A stretch of 64,000 bases of DNA. Origin: Solirubrobacter deserti. Its GTDB lineage: Bacteria > Actinomycetota > Thermoleophilia > Solirubrobacterales > Solirubrobacteraceae. A program made the position numbers and the translations under genes. The stretch lies in assembly GCF_003344625.1 (NCBI RefSeq), contig NZ_QPKJ02000001.1:1486919-1550918 (forward strand), written 5' to 3'. Below are positions 7,961 through 15,508 of this stretch, one piece after another. Within the stretch, counting starts at the first letter, position 1; each line of letters starts with the position of its first letter. The notes under the pieces were generated by a model. It had not been told where the DNA came from. It saw nothing but the letters and a program-made list of their open reading frames with translations, and searched no databases.

Positions 7961-9199
7961 TCACTGCCCGAGGAGGAGGTCGGCGAGGGCGAACGGCCGC
8001 GCCGGCGTCCACTCCGGCTCGATCGCCCGGAAGGAGCCCGGGTCGGCGTCGATGATGCCCACGAGCACCTCGCCGACGATCCGGCCGCCGACCGGGCCGA
8101 GCTGGTCGCCGCCGTGCAGCACCTCGGCCTCTTTGAGGATGTAGAACCACAGCGGCGTCTCCGTGGTCCAGCCCAGGCCGATCTGCTCGGCGGGCAGCGG
8201 CTCCACGCCCAGCCGGCGCGCGATCGCCTCGCCCGAGGGGAGCCCGACCGCCTGGCCGCGCTGTAGGTCCCGGTTGGCCAGCGACGCGTAGTCGGTCCCG
8301 GGCCGCGCGCCCGAGATCTGGGTGGGCAGCGTGATCAGTGACGTCGGCAGGCGCACGTCCATGCGCTTGGCGCGCTGCTCGAGCGGCAACGCCCAGTCGA
8401 TCGCGTGCTCCGGCGCGACCGTCCCGAAGCCCATCAGGTCCGGGAACAGCGGCACGGGGCCGAACGTCGCGTTGACCTGGTAGCGATGGCGGATCTGCGC
8501 GTGGCCGTAGCGGTACGCGGCGTCGGCGAACTCGAGCGGCACGTACGGCTCGTCGTCGGCGCGGTGGAGCCGCGGCCCGTCCTCGAGCAGCTCCGCGGTC
8601 AGCGGCGCGCCGATCAGCCCGGGCAGGAACTCGCGCAGGATGACGTGCTGGTAGTGCCACGTGAGCTCGCGCCGGGCGGCGGCGAACACATCCGCCGCGC
8701 CTTCCGCCCGCAGGCGATCCACGAACCGGTTGTGCAGGCGGATGAACGCCACCGCCATCTGGCTGGTGAACAGGTTCGCGTCGTTGCGCGGGTCGCCGAC
8801 CAGCGCGATGCCCTCGTGGTTGCGCGGGACGTCGACGCCGGAGGCGGAGAGCAGCAGCTTGGCCGGGTCGTCGCTGCGGTACAGGTACGGCTCCCCCACC
8901 GGCCCGGCGCCGTACAAGGCCTCCAGGTCCGCCCGCGGTGTGCGGGCGTTGAGCAGGCGCGCGGGATCGGCGCGATCGACCAGCGGTGAGCGGTCCGCGG
9001 TGATGTCGTGCGCGAGGAACTGACCGAAGAACGGCCACACCGCCGCGACGGCCGAATCGGTGTCCTGCGCGCAGTCCTCGCCGAGATCGCACGGGCCGCC
9101 CGGCCGGCCGAGCGCGTGCAGGGCTTCGGGGTCGACGTGCAGCGGCGCCAGATCCGCGAAGAACGAGCGGTAGCTCGGGTGCGCCAGCGGCGCGGTCAT
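7961..9199 (-). CDS. Animal-type heme peroxidase family protein
   Basis: A 412-residue member of the peroxidase-cyclooxygenase (An_peroxidase) family. Distal His is in FFGQFLAHDIT (about residue 64), and the proximal-type region reads YRYGHAQIRHRYQV. RNDANLFTSQMAVAFIRLHNR matches the conserved helix of bacterial members. There is no signal peptide, so it is probably cytosolic; it would use peroxide to oxidise halide or organic substrates. The ATG at 9199 overlaps the sigma-factor stop by 4 bp, coupling the two, which suggests that the sigma factor and the peroxidase respond to the same stress. Confidence 0.85.
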   Translation of the reverse strand: MTAPLAHPSYRSFFADLAPLHVDPEALHALGRPGGPCDLGEDCAQDTDSAVAAVWPFFGQFLAHDITADRSPLVDRADPARLLNARTPRADLEALYGAGPVGEPYLYRSDDPAKLLLSASGVDVPRNHEGIALVGDPRNDANLFTSQMAVAFIRLHNRFVDRLRAEGAADVFAAARRELTWHYQHVILREFLPGLIGAPLTAELLEDGPRLHRADDEPYVPLEFADAAYRYGHAQIRHRYQVNATFGPVPLFPDLMGFGTVAPEHAIDWALPLEQRAKRMDVRLPTSLITLPTQISGARPGTDYASLANRDLQRGQAVGLPSGEAIARRLGVEPLPAEQIGLGWTTETPLWFYILKEAEVLHGGDQLGPVGGRIVGEVLVGIIDADPGSFRAIEPEWTPARPFALADLLLGQ

Positions 9200-9792
9200 G
9201 CCGCGAGCTCGCGCTCGAGCCGCGGGAGGTCGCCGGTGCGCGCAGCGGCGACGAACGCTTCGACGAGCCGCGCGTGCGTGCCGGGATCGGCGGTCCCGTG
9301 CGGTTCGCCGTCGAGCCGGCGGCGCGCGCGCCTCGCGACCTGGCGGACGTTGGCCTCGCTGAGGCCGACGACCTCCGAGATCCGCCGGTGCGGGTAGTCG
9401 AACGCCTCCCGCAGCACGTACACCGCGCGCTCGGTCGGCGACAGCGTCTCGCACACCGTCGCCAGCGCGTGAGCGACCGCCTCGCCGCGCTCGGCGTCGC
9501 GCACGGGATCGGCGGCCGCGTCGACGATCTCGGGCGAGGACGCCCCGAAGTCCGTCTCGTGGCGCACCCGCGCCGAGCCACCGACGTTGAGCGCGAGCCG
9601 CGCCGTGGTGGTCGTCAGGAACGCTGTCGGGTCACGCACGACGCTGCGGTCGCTCTCCTGCCAGCGGACCCACGCGTCCTGGACGACGTCCTCGGCGTCC
9701 GCGGGGCCGCCCAGCACGCGCCGGGCGACGCCGACCAGGCGGTGGCGCACGTGCAGGAACGACACGGTGTCGGTGTCGGAGACGGCGCTCAT
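9196..9792 (-). CDS. ECF sigma factor, ECF41/SigJ-like, lacking its C-terminal SnoaL domain
   Basis: A 198-residue sigma factor. Region 2 is clear (DAEDVVQDAWVRWQESDRS), followed by PTAFLTTTTARLALN and region 4 (LSPTERAVYVLREAFDYPHR...SEANVRQVARRARRRL). The sequence then begins the SnoaL/NTF2-type extension (LVEAFVAAARTGDLPRL) but stops within 25 residues; ECF41 members normally carry about 100 more. That extension modulates activity in studied ECF41 proteins, so this one may be unrestrained or controlled differently. It overlaps the small membrane protein upstream and the peroxidase downstream by 4 bp each. Confidence 0.8.
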   Translation of the reverse strand: MSAVSDTDTVSFLHVRHRLVGVARRVLGGPADAEDVVQDAWVRWQESDRSVVRDPTAFLTTTTARLALNVGGSARVRHETDFGASSPEIVDAAADPVRDAERGEAVAHALATVCETLSPTERAVYVLREAFDYPHRRISEVVGLSEANVRQVARRARRRLDGEPHGTADPGTHARLVEAFVAAARTGDLPRLERELAA

Positions 9793-10028
9793 GCGGAGGC
9801 CCGGCGGAGCATCGTCACGAGGCCGGCGGCGAGGGCCGTGACGGCGGCGAACGCCGCCACGGTCCCCAGCGCGAGCACGAACGCGGCGCTCAACATCACG
9901 CCGACCAGCAGCCACGGCACGACGAAGAACAGGATCGGCGGGCCGTAGATGGCGACCGAGCAGAGCAGCGGCATGATCTCGCCGAGCTCGGCGCCGACGG
10001 TGGGGGCTTTGGACTGGGTTGGGCTCAT
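9789..10028 (-). CDS. Small membrane protein preceding the ECF sigma factor
   Basis: A 79-residue protein with two predicted membrane helices (LLCSVAIYGPPILFFVVPWLL and VMLSAAFVLALGTVAAFAAV). The ATG at 10028 and the 4-bp overlap with the sigma gene place it in the same unit. It occupies the position where membrane anti-sigma factors often sit, but it is too short and lacks a zinc-binding HxxxCxxC motif, so an anti-sigma role is speculation. Confidence 0.55.
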   Translation of the reverse strand: MSPTQSKAPTVGAELGEIMPLLCSVAIYGPPILFFVVPWLLVGVMLSAAFVLALGTVAAFAAVTALAAGLVTMLRRASA

Positions 10029-10090
10029 GCCGCGAGCCTCCTCCGCCTCCGCCCCCCCGCTCGTCAGGGGAACTCCCTAGTCGTGGGTCC

Positions 10091-11056
10091 CTAGGGGCCC
10101 AAGGTGTCCCGCAGGAAGGCGAGCGCCTGGGCGATCGCGGCGCGGGTGGCGTGCGTCCCGCTCAGCGGGTTGAGCATCATGAAGTCGTGGATCGCGCCGT
10201 CGTAGCGGACGGTCGTGACCGCGACGCCGTTCGCCCGCAGCCGCGCCGCGTACGCCTCGCCCTCGTCGCGCAGCACGTCCGCCTCGTCGACGATCACCAG
10301 CGCGGGCGGCAGCCCGGCCAGCTGCGAGTCGGCGGCCTGCAGCGGGGACGCGTACGCCTCCCGCCGGGTCTGCAGGTCTGGGGCGTACGCGTCCCAGAAC
10401 CACGCCATCGCCTTGGCCGACAGGTGGTAGCCCTCTCCGAACTCGCGGTAGGAGCCGGTGTCCATGCCCGCGTCGGTGACGGGATAGAACATCGCCTGCG
10501 ACACGAAGCGCACGTCGCCGCGGCCCTCGGCCATCAGCGTCAGCGCCGCGGTCATGCAGCCGCCGACCGAGTCGCCCACGACCGCCATCCGGTCCGGATC
10601 GAGCCCGTGCGCCGCGCCCTCCCGCACGATGTGGCGCGCGACGGCGTAGCCCTGCTCGATCGCGACCGGATAGCGCGCCTCGGGCGAGCGGTCGTACTCG
10701 ACGAACGCGAGCGCGGCGTGCGCGCCGACGGCCAGCTCGCGCACGAGCCGGTCGTGCGTCGTCGTCCCGCCCAGCACCCATCCGCCGCCGTGCATGTAGA
10801 GGATCACGGGCAGCGTGCCGGTCGCGCCGGCGGGCCGGACGATCCGCACGCGCACGTCGCCGACCGCGGCGGGCACGACGATCCAGTGTTCGTCCACCTC
10901 CAGCAGCTCGATCGGCTCGGACTGGACGTCGTCGAGGACCTTGCGGGCGGCCTCGGGGTCGAGCTCGTAGATGAACGGCGGGTATGCGGTCGCGTCGGCG
11001 AACGCCTGCGCGGCCGGCTCGAGCACGACCCGCGTCTGCGTCACCGGCGCGCTCAC
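10091..11056 (-). CDS. Alpha/beta hydrolase of the HSL (hormone-sensitive lipase) esterase family
   Basis: A 321-residue esterase. The oxyanion-hole motif HGGGWVLGG and the nucleophile elbow GDSVGG are both present, with the acid in IVDEADVLRDEG and the catalytic His in GAIHDFMML. Members cleave short acyl or acetyl esters in the cytosol. The GTG at 11056 overlaps the upstream hydrolase stop by 4 bp. A 62-bp gap, the largest in this run, separates it from the membrane protein/sigma genes, so all five minus-strand genes from 11766 to 7961 may share a transcript. Confidence 0.85.
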   Translation of the reverse strand: MSAPVTQTRVVLEPAAQAFADATAYPPFIYELDPEAARKVLDDVQSEPIELLEVDEHWIVVPAAVGDVRVRIVRPAGATGTLPVILYMHGGGWVLGGTTTHDRLVRELAVGAHAALAFVEYDRSPEARYPVAIEQGYAVARHIVREGAAHGLDPDRMAVVGDSVGGCMTAALTLMAEGRGDVRFVSQAMFYPVTDAGMDTGSYREFGEGYHLSAKAMAWFWDAYAPDLQTRREAYASPLQAADSQLAGLPPALVIVDEADVLRDEGEAYAARLRANGVAVTTVRYDGAIHDFMMLNPLSGTHATRAAIAQALAFLRDTLGP

Positions 11057-11766
11057 GACGCCACCACGCGCAGCGCCGCGGCCTCGCGGATCATGTGGGC
11101 GGTTGCCAGCGGATGCGCGACGGAGATCGCGTGCGACGCGCCCGGGATCTCGACGGTCCGGTGCGCCCGCGCCCGCTCGGCCATGTGGTGCATGGCGGCC
11201 GCGGGGATGTTGCGGTCCTCCTCGCCGAAGATGAACCATGACGGGCACGTCTTCCACAGGGGCCGCTCGCCGGAGGGCTCGAGCAGGGCCTCCTGGGTGA
11301 CGGGACGCTGCGTGACGGCCATCCGCGCCGCCTGTGCCTCCGGCACGTCGGCGGCGAACTGCGCGTGGAAGCGGTCGGCGGTGATGCGCAGGTCGGTGGT
11401 GCCGTCGCTGCGGCGGGTCATCTCCAGCGCGTCGCCCAGCGTGCTGCCGGGGTACTCGCCCGCGAGCGTGAAGCAGCTCTCACCCGGCGCGGGGGCGAAG
11501 CCGGCCACGTAGACGAGGCCGATGACATCGCCGACGTCGGCGACGTTGGTGATGACGGCGCCGCCGTAGGAGTGTCCGACCAGGATCACGGGGCCGACGA
11601 CGCCGGAGACGACGTCGCTGACGGCGGTGGCGTCGGCGGCGAGGCCGCGCAGCGGGTTGGCCACGGCGATCACGGGATGGCCGCTGTCGAGCAGCGCGTC
11701 CACCACGCCGTCCCAGCTCGCGGACTCGGCGAACGCGCCGTGCACGAGCACGATCGTGGGTTCCAT
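11053..11766 (-). CDS. Cytosolic alpha/beta hydrolase (haloperoxidase/esterase-like)
   Basis: A 237-residue hydrolase starting MEPTIVLVHGAFAESASW, with the nucleophile elbow GHSYGG, the acid near FGEEDRNIP and the His in GASHAISVAHP. It closely resembles the divergent secreted protein at 11915-12706 (shared NPLRG, GHSYGGAV, AGES and WKT motifs), so the two arose by inverted duplication. Its promoter region is the 148-bp divergent spacer that holds mirrored ECF-type promoter candidates. Confidence 0.85.
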   Translation of the reverse strand: MEPTIVLVHGAFAESASWDGVVDALLDSGHPVIAVANPLRGLAADATAVSDVVSGVVGPVILVGHSYGGAVITNVADVGDVIGLVYVAGFAPAPGESCFTLAGEYPGSTLGDALEMTRRSDGTTDLRITADRFHAQFAADVPEAQAARMAVTQRPVTQEALLEPSGERPLWKTCPSWFIFGEEDRNIPAAAMHHMAERARAHRTVEIPGASHAISVAHPLATAHMIREAAALRVVAS

Positions 11767-11806
11767 CAAGGGGTCCCTTCCGTTGGGTGCGGTTGCATCA
11801 GTGCTT

Positions 11807-11834
11807 GACCGGGCGGCGCGGGGCATCCGTGACA
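11807..11834 (-). promoter_or_regulatory. Candidate ECF41-type promoter for the hydrolase/sigma/peroxidase run
   Basis: Read on the minus strand: TGTCACG, 16 nt, CGGTC. It has the same spacing and the same -10-like pentamer as the plus-strand promoter on the other arm of the repeat. It lies about 40 bp upstream of the ATG at 11766, the first gene of the run that includes the ECF41-like sigma factor, consistent with autoregulation. Confidence 0.45.
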
Positions 11835-11852
11835 GCGCCGTGCCGCTGTCAC
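11829..11852. promoter_or_regulatory. Inverted repeat in divergent promoter region
   Basis: A perfect 8-bp inverted repeat (GTGACAGC, 8-nt spacer, GCTGTCAC) midway between two divergent hydrolase genes. Each arm contains a TGTCAC element facing outward, so the repeat is the paired -35 part of the two mirrored promoters listed separately. It could also be an operator for a dimeric regulator. Confidence 0.5.
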
Positions 11853-11874
11853 AGAACGGCAGGGCCGGGCGGTC
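11847..11874 (+). promoter_or_regulatory. Candidate ECF41-type promoter for secreted hydrolase
   Basis: TGTCACA, then 16 nt, then CGGTC. Known ECF41 promoters carry TGTCACA near -35 and CGTC near -10 with about 16 nt between, so the -35 match is exact and the -10 is one insertion off. It lies 41 bp upstream of the GTG at 11915. Confidence 0.45.
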
Positions 11875-11914
11875 CCACAGGTGCCCGACCCACCACCGGA
11901 AGGAGCCCTTCCCC

Positions 11915-12706
11915 GTGCACCCGTTCGCACGCTCGCTCGTCACCTTCGCCGCCGCCACCGCGGCCGCGATCGCCCTCCACGCCGGCGAGGCCGCGGCCCG
12001 CACGCCGGCCAAGCCCACGATCGCGTTCGTCCATGGCGCGTTCGCGGACGCGTCCGGCTTCGGCGAGGTGACCAGCCGTCTGCAGGACCGCGGCTACACC
12101 GTCGTCTCCCCCGCCAACCCCCTGCGCGGGCCGGCGAGCGACGCCGCCTACGTCGCCAGCGCGCTGCAGCCGGTGAAGGGCCCGATCGTGCTCGTCGCCC
12201 ACTCCTACGGCGGCGCCGTGGCCACGCCCGCGGCCAAGCTGGTGGGCAACGTCAAGGCGCTCGTCTACCTCAACGCGCTCGCCCTGGACGCCGGCGAGAG
12301 CAACTTCGGCATCATCGAGCGCTTCCCCAACCGCTTCGGCGAGGCGCTGCGGACGCGGCCGTTCCCGCTGCCCGACGGCACCGAGGGGACCGACTTCTTC
12401 GTCGACCCGGCGCGCTTCCGCGAGTTCTTCGCCGCCGACGTGCCCGCCCGGGCCGTCGCGCGGATGGCCAGCGCGCAGCGGGCCGTGTCCCTGTCGGCGG
12501 TTCAGGAGCCCGCGGGCGAGCCCACCTGGAAGACGATCCCGTCCTGGTATCTGATCGGTCGCCAGGACGAGGTCATCAGCCCCGCCGCGCAGCGGTTCAT
12601 GGCCAAGCGCGCCGGCTCGCGCACGGTCGAGATCAACTCGTCACACGCGTCCTACATCTCCCAGCCCGACCGCGTCACCGAGTTGATCCTGCGGGCGGCG
12701 CGCTGA
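11915..12706 (+). CDS. Secreted alpha/beta hydrolase
   Basis: A 263-residue paralogue of the 11053-11766 hydrolase with an added signal peptide (SLVTFAAATAAAIALHAGEAAA). Motifs: FVHGAFADASGF, nucleophile elbow AHSYGGAV, acid in GRQDEVISPAAQ and a His near SSHASYIS. The GTG at 11915 follows a GGAAGGAG ribosome site. The pair provides the same hydrolase fold inside and outside the cell from one divergent promoter region. The substrate is unknown. Its 3' end overlaps the convergent gene by 32 bp. Confidence 0.85.
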   Translation: MHPFARSLVTFAAATAAAIALHAGEAAARTPAKPTIAFVHGAFADASGFGEVTSRLQDRGYTVVSPANPLRGPASDAAYVASALQPVKGPIVLVAHSYGGAVATPAAKLVGNVKALVYLNALALDAGESNFGIIERFPNRFGEALRTRPFPLPDGTEGTDFFVDPARFREFFAADVPARAVARMASAQRAVSLSAVQEPAGEPTWKTIPSWYLIGRQDEVISPAAQRFMAKRAGSRTVEINSSHASYISQPDRVTELILRAAR

Positions 12707-13481
12707 GGCTCGCCAGCTCCTCGCCGAACCGGGCCATCGCGTTCCAATGCAAGAACGGACCCCAGCTGATCCGGGCCACGCCCAGCGCGGCGAGCTCCGC
12801 GGGCGAAGGCGCCTGCGGGAGACGCACCACGTTGACCGGAACGCTCACCTGGGACAGCAACCGGCGGAGCGCGTCCGTGTCCCAGAGACCGATCGGGTAC
12901 ACGCAGTCGGCGCCGGCCTCGGAGTAGGCGTCCGCGCGCCGGACCGCCTCCGGGACGAGCTCCGCCAGCACGTCCGCACCGGCGCCCGCGAGCACGGGGG
13001 CGAAGAAGACGTCGACCCGGGCGTTGATGACGAGCGGGTAGCCGTCGGCGTCCGCGGCCTCACGGACCGCGCGCAGCCACTCGGCGTGCTCGTTGGCGTC
13101 GCGCACCGAGCCCGTGGCGTTGTCGGTGTCCTCGAGGTTGCAGCCGGCGGCCCCCGCGGAGCGCAGCATGTCGACGAGCTCCGCGGGCGGCAGCCCGTAG
13201 CCGCCCTCGGCGTCGACGGTGACGGGAACGTCCACCGCGCGCGCGATCCGCGCGGCGGCGGCGAACATCTCGTCGGCGGGCGCGCGCTCGTGGTCCTCGT
13301 GGCCGAGCGCGGCGGCCACGCCGGCGCTGGTGGTCGCGACGACGGGGAACCCGGCCGCGACGACGGCCCTCGCGGTGGCGGCGTCCCACGCATTGGGAAG
13401 CAGCACGGGCGCGCCGGGGCGGTGCAGCGACCGCAGCCGGTCGCACCGGGCGGACAGCTCGGTGTCGGTTGAGAGGCGCAT
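12675..13481 (-). CDS. Isocitrate lyase / PEP mutase family protein
   Basis: A 268-residue TIM-barrel protein of the PEP mutase/oxaloacetate hydrolase group. Signature stretches are LLPNAWDAATARAVVAAGF, the loop VDAEGGYG (normally DxDxGYG), NLEDTDN and VINARVDVF. These enzymes form or cleave C-C or C-P bonds next to a carboxylate in a Mg-dependent way; the stand-alone actinobacterial group is uncharacterised. It converges on the secreted hydrolase. Confidence 0.8.
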   Translation of the reverse strand: MRLSTDTELSARCDRLRSLHRPGAPVLLPNAWDAATARAVVAAGFPVVATTSAGVAAALGHEDHERAPADEMFAAAARIARAVDVPVTVDAEGGYGLPPAELVDMLRSAGAAGCNLEDTDNATGSVRDANEHAEWLRAVREAADADGYPLVINARVDVFFAPVLAGAGADVLAELVPEAVRRADAYSEAGADCVYPIGLWDTDALRRLLSQVSVPVNVVRLPQAPSPAELAALGVARISWGPFLHWNAMARFGEELASLSAPPAGSTR

Positions 13482-13517
13482 GCGGCGAGCCTACGCCTGA
13501 TTGGTGCGCGGGCGATA

Positions 13518-13940
13518 ATGCGCCGCTCCATGCTCGCGGCCCCCAGCCTGGTGAACCGCGTCAGCGAGTGCGGCGCGCTCGAGGCGCTCGTCGCCGGCGT
13601 CCGCGGCGGCGAGAGCCGCGTGCTCGTCCTGCGCGGTGAGGCCGGCGTCGGCAAGTCCGCGCTGCTGCGCCACCTGGCGGCGTCCGCCGAGGGGTGCGAG
13701 ATCGTGACGGCGTCCGGCGTCGAGTCCGAGATGGAGCTCGCGTTCGCGGCTCACGCCCGACACGCGCGACGACCTGACCCCGCAGGAGCTCCAGGTCGCG
13801 GGCACACCAACCCGGAGATCGGCTCGCAGCTGTTCATCAGCCCGCGCACGGTCGAGTACCCCCTCCACAAGGTCTTCCGCAAGCTCGACGTGCACAACCG
13901 GCGGGAGCTGCGCGCGGCGCTCGCCGCCACCGCTGCATGA
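13518..13940 (+). pseudogene. Gutted LuxR-family (LAL-type) regulator remnant
   Basis: The start is the N-terminus of a large ATP-binding LuxR regulator: VNRVSECGALEALVAG, then Walker A GEAGVGKSALL. After about 75 residues it jumps to the C-terminal DNA-binding domain (TNPEIGSQLFISPRTVEYPLHKVFRKLDV). Intact relatives are about 900 residues, so some 750 residues are deleted. At 13753-13800 a second frame reads DDLTPQELQVA, the expected start of the LuxR helix-turn-helix, so a second small deletion restored the first frame. The resulting 140-residue product cannot be a normal regulator. Confidence 0.75.
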
Positions 13941-13960
13941 AGAGGGAGTAGTGTCGGCTC

Positions 13961-15451
13961 ATGAAGCGTTCGCTGCTGGTCGTGGGTGTGGTCGTGAGCT
14001 CCGGTCTCGTGGGTGCGGCGCCGGCGGGAGCGGCGACGCTGACGCTGGCCAACGGCACGTTGACGTACGTCGCGGGGGCCGGCGCGTCCAACAACCTGGC
14101 ATTCAGCGGGGACGCCGCGCAGGTGATCGTCGAGCGGCGGATCGACACCGACGCCGACGTCATCGCCGGCGCGGGCTGCACCGGCGTGCCGGAGGGTGAG
14201 CGCTACGCGTGCGCGGGCGTCAGCCGGGTCGTGGTCGAGGCCGGCGACGGCGCCGACCGGGTCGACGCGCCGACCCTGGCGGTCCCGATCACCATCAACG
14301 GCGGCGAGGGCATCGACGCGCTCACGGGCGGCAGCGGCGCGGACGCGATCAGCGGCGGCCCGGGCGATGACCAGGAGCTCGGCGGCGGGGCGGGCGCGGA
14401 CGTCGTCGACGGCGGCGTCGGCGACGACCTGATCGGCGGCGGCTCTGGCCCGGACGCGTTGGGCGGCGGCCCGGGCCTCGATCGCGTCTCCTACTCGAGC
14501 CGCCCCAGCGTGACCGTGACCCTCGACGGCGCGGCCAACGACGGCTCGCCGGGCGAGGGCGACAACGTCCTGGGCGACGTGGAGGACGTGACGCTCGCGA
14601 CCACCGCGGACGGCGCGGCCAGCCTGATCGGGGACGCCGGCGGCAACTTCCTCGACGTCGACGGCGGTCCGGCGACCATCGACGGCGCGGAAGGCGCGGA
14701 CGTCATCTATGGCAGCGACTACAACGACACCATCAACGCCCGCGACGGCTTCCCCGACCGCATCTACTGCAACGCGGGGACCGACACCGCGGTGCTGGAC
14801 CAGTTCGACGTCGTCTCCGCCTGCGAGAACGCACCCGTGGTGGTGGTGGCCGGCGCCCCGACGCTCGACGACGCACCGCCGGTCCTGACCTGGACCGCCC
14901 CGGCGGCCCGCGTCAGGTTCCGCGGCGATGTCCCGCCGGTGCTGTCCGTGAACGCCAGCGACGACCGCGGCGTCGCCAAGGTGCAGTTCTACGACGACGA
15001 CCGCTTCGTGTGCGAGGCGCTCGCGCCTCCCTACGCGTGCACGTACACGGTGCGTGGCGCGGATGTCGGCTCTAACACGCTGACCGCCGTGGCGATCGAC
15101 GGCGCCCGCCAGCAGACCAGCGCCGTGCGCGTCGTCACCGTGACGCGCTTCCGGCCCCGGTTGTCGCTCACGCTGCGGCCGAGCCGTGACCGGCGGATGC
15201 CCTACCGGTTCGTCGTGCGCGGCCGGCTCGCCAGCGCCGGCGCCTGCTCCGGCCGCATCCGCATCACGGTCAAGTCCGGCCGGCGCACCGTGTCCGCGCG
15301 CCGCACCGCCCTCTCACGCCAGTGCCGCTACTCGATCGCGGTCAGTTTTCCGACGCGCGTGGCGGCCCGCCTGCGCTTCGGCGCGCGCTTCGAGGGCAAC
15401 GCCAGCACGCTTCCGCGGTCCGCGAAGGTCAGGAGCGCGCGGCTCGGTTAG
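13961..15451 (+). CDS. Secreted RTX-like (hemolysin-type calcium-binding repeat) protein
   Basis: A 496-residue exported protein with signal peptide (SSGLVGAAPAGAA). At about residues 110-175 it has glycine/aspartate-rich nonapeptide repeats (GGSGADAISGGPGDDQELGG) of the calcium-binding RTX type, with more degenerate copies to about residue 275. An Ig-like domain follows (VLSVNASDDRGVAKVQFYDDD), then a basic Arg-rich C-terminal beta domain seen in other secreted proteins of this window. It probably sits in the wall or outside the cell; no enzymatic domain is visible. Confidence 0.8.
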   Translation: MKRSLLVVGVVVSSGLVGAAPAGAATLTLANGTLTYVAGAGASNNLAFSGDAAQVIVERRIDTDADVIAGAGCTGVPEGERYACAGVSRVVVEAGDGADRVDAPTLAVPITINGGEGIDALTGGSGADAISGGPGDDQELGGGAGADVVDGGVGDDLIGGGSGPDALGGGPGLDRVSYSSRPSVTVTLDGAANDGSPGEGDNVLGDVEDVTLATTADGAASLIGDAGGNFLDVDGGPATIDGAEGADVIYGSDYNDTINARDGFPDRIYCNAGTDTAVLDQFDVVSACENAPVVVVAGAPTLDDAPPVLTWTAPAARVRFRGDVPPVLSVNASDDRGVAKVQFYDDDRFVCEALAPPYACTYTVRGADVGSNTLTAVAIDGARQQTSAVRVVTVTRFRPRLSLTLRPSRDRRMPYRFVVRGRLASAGACSGRIRITVKSGRRTVSARRTALSRQCRYSIAVSFPTRVAARLRFGARFEGNASTLPRSAKVRSARLG

Positions 15452-15508
15452 ACGACGAAGTCTCCCTCGCTCACTCAAGACGGCGACAAGCTCGTCGATT
15501 GCTAGATA

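Noticed and set aside
10085..10100. Near-palindrome GGGTCCCTAGGGGCCC as terminator or operator
   Set aside because: Overlaps the esterase stop codon, has two mismatches and no loop; too weak to call.
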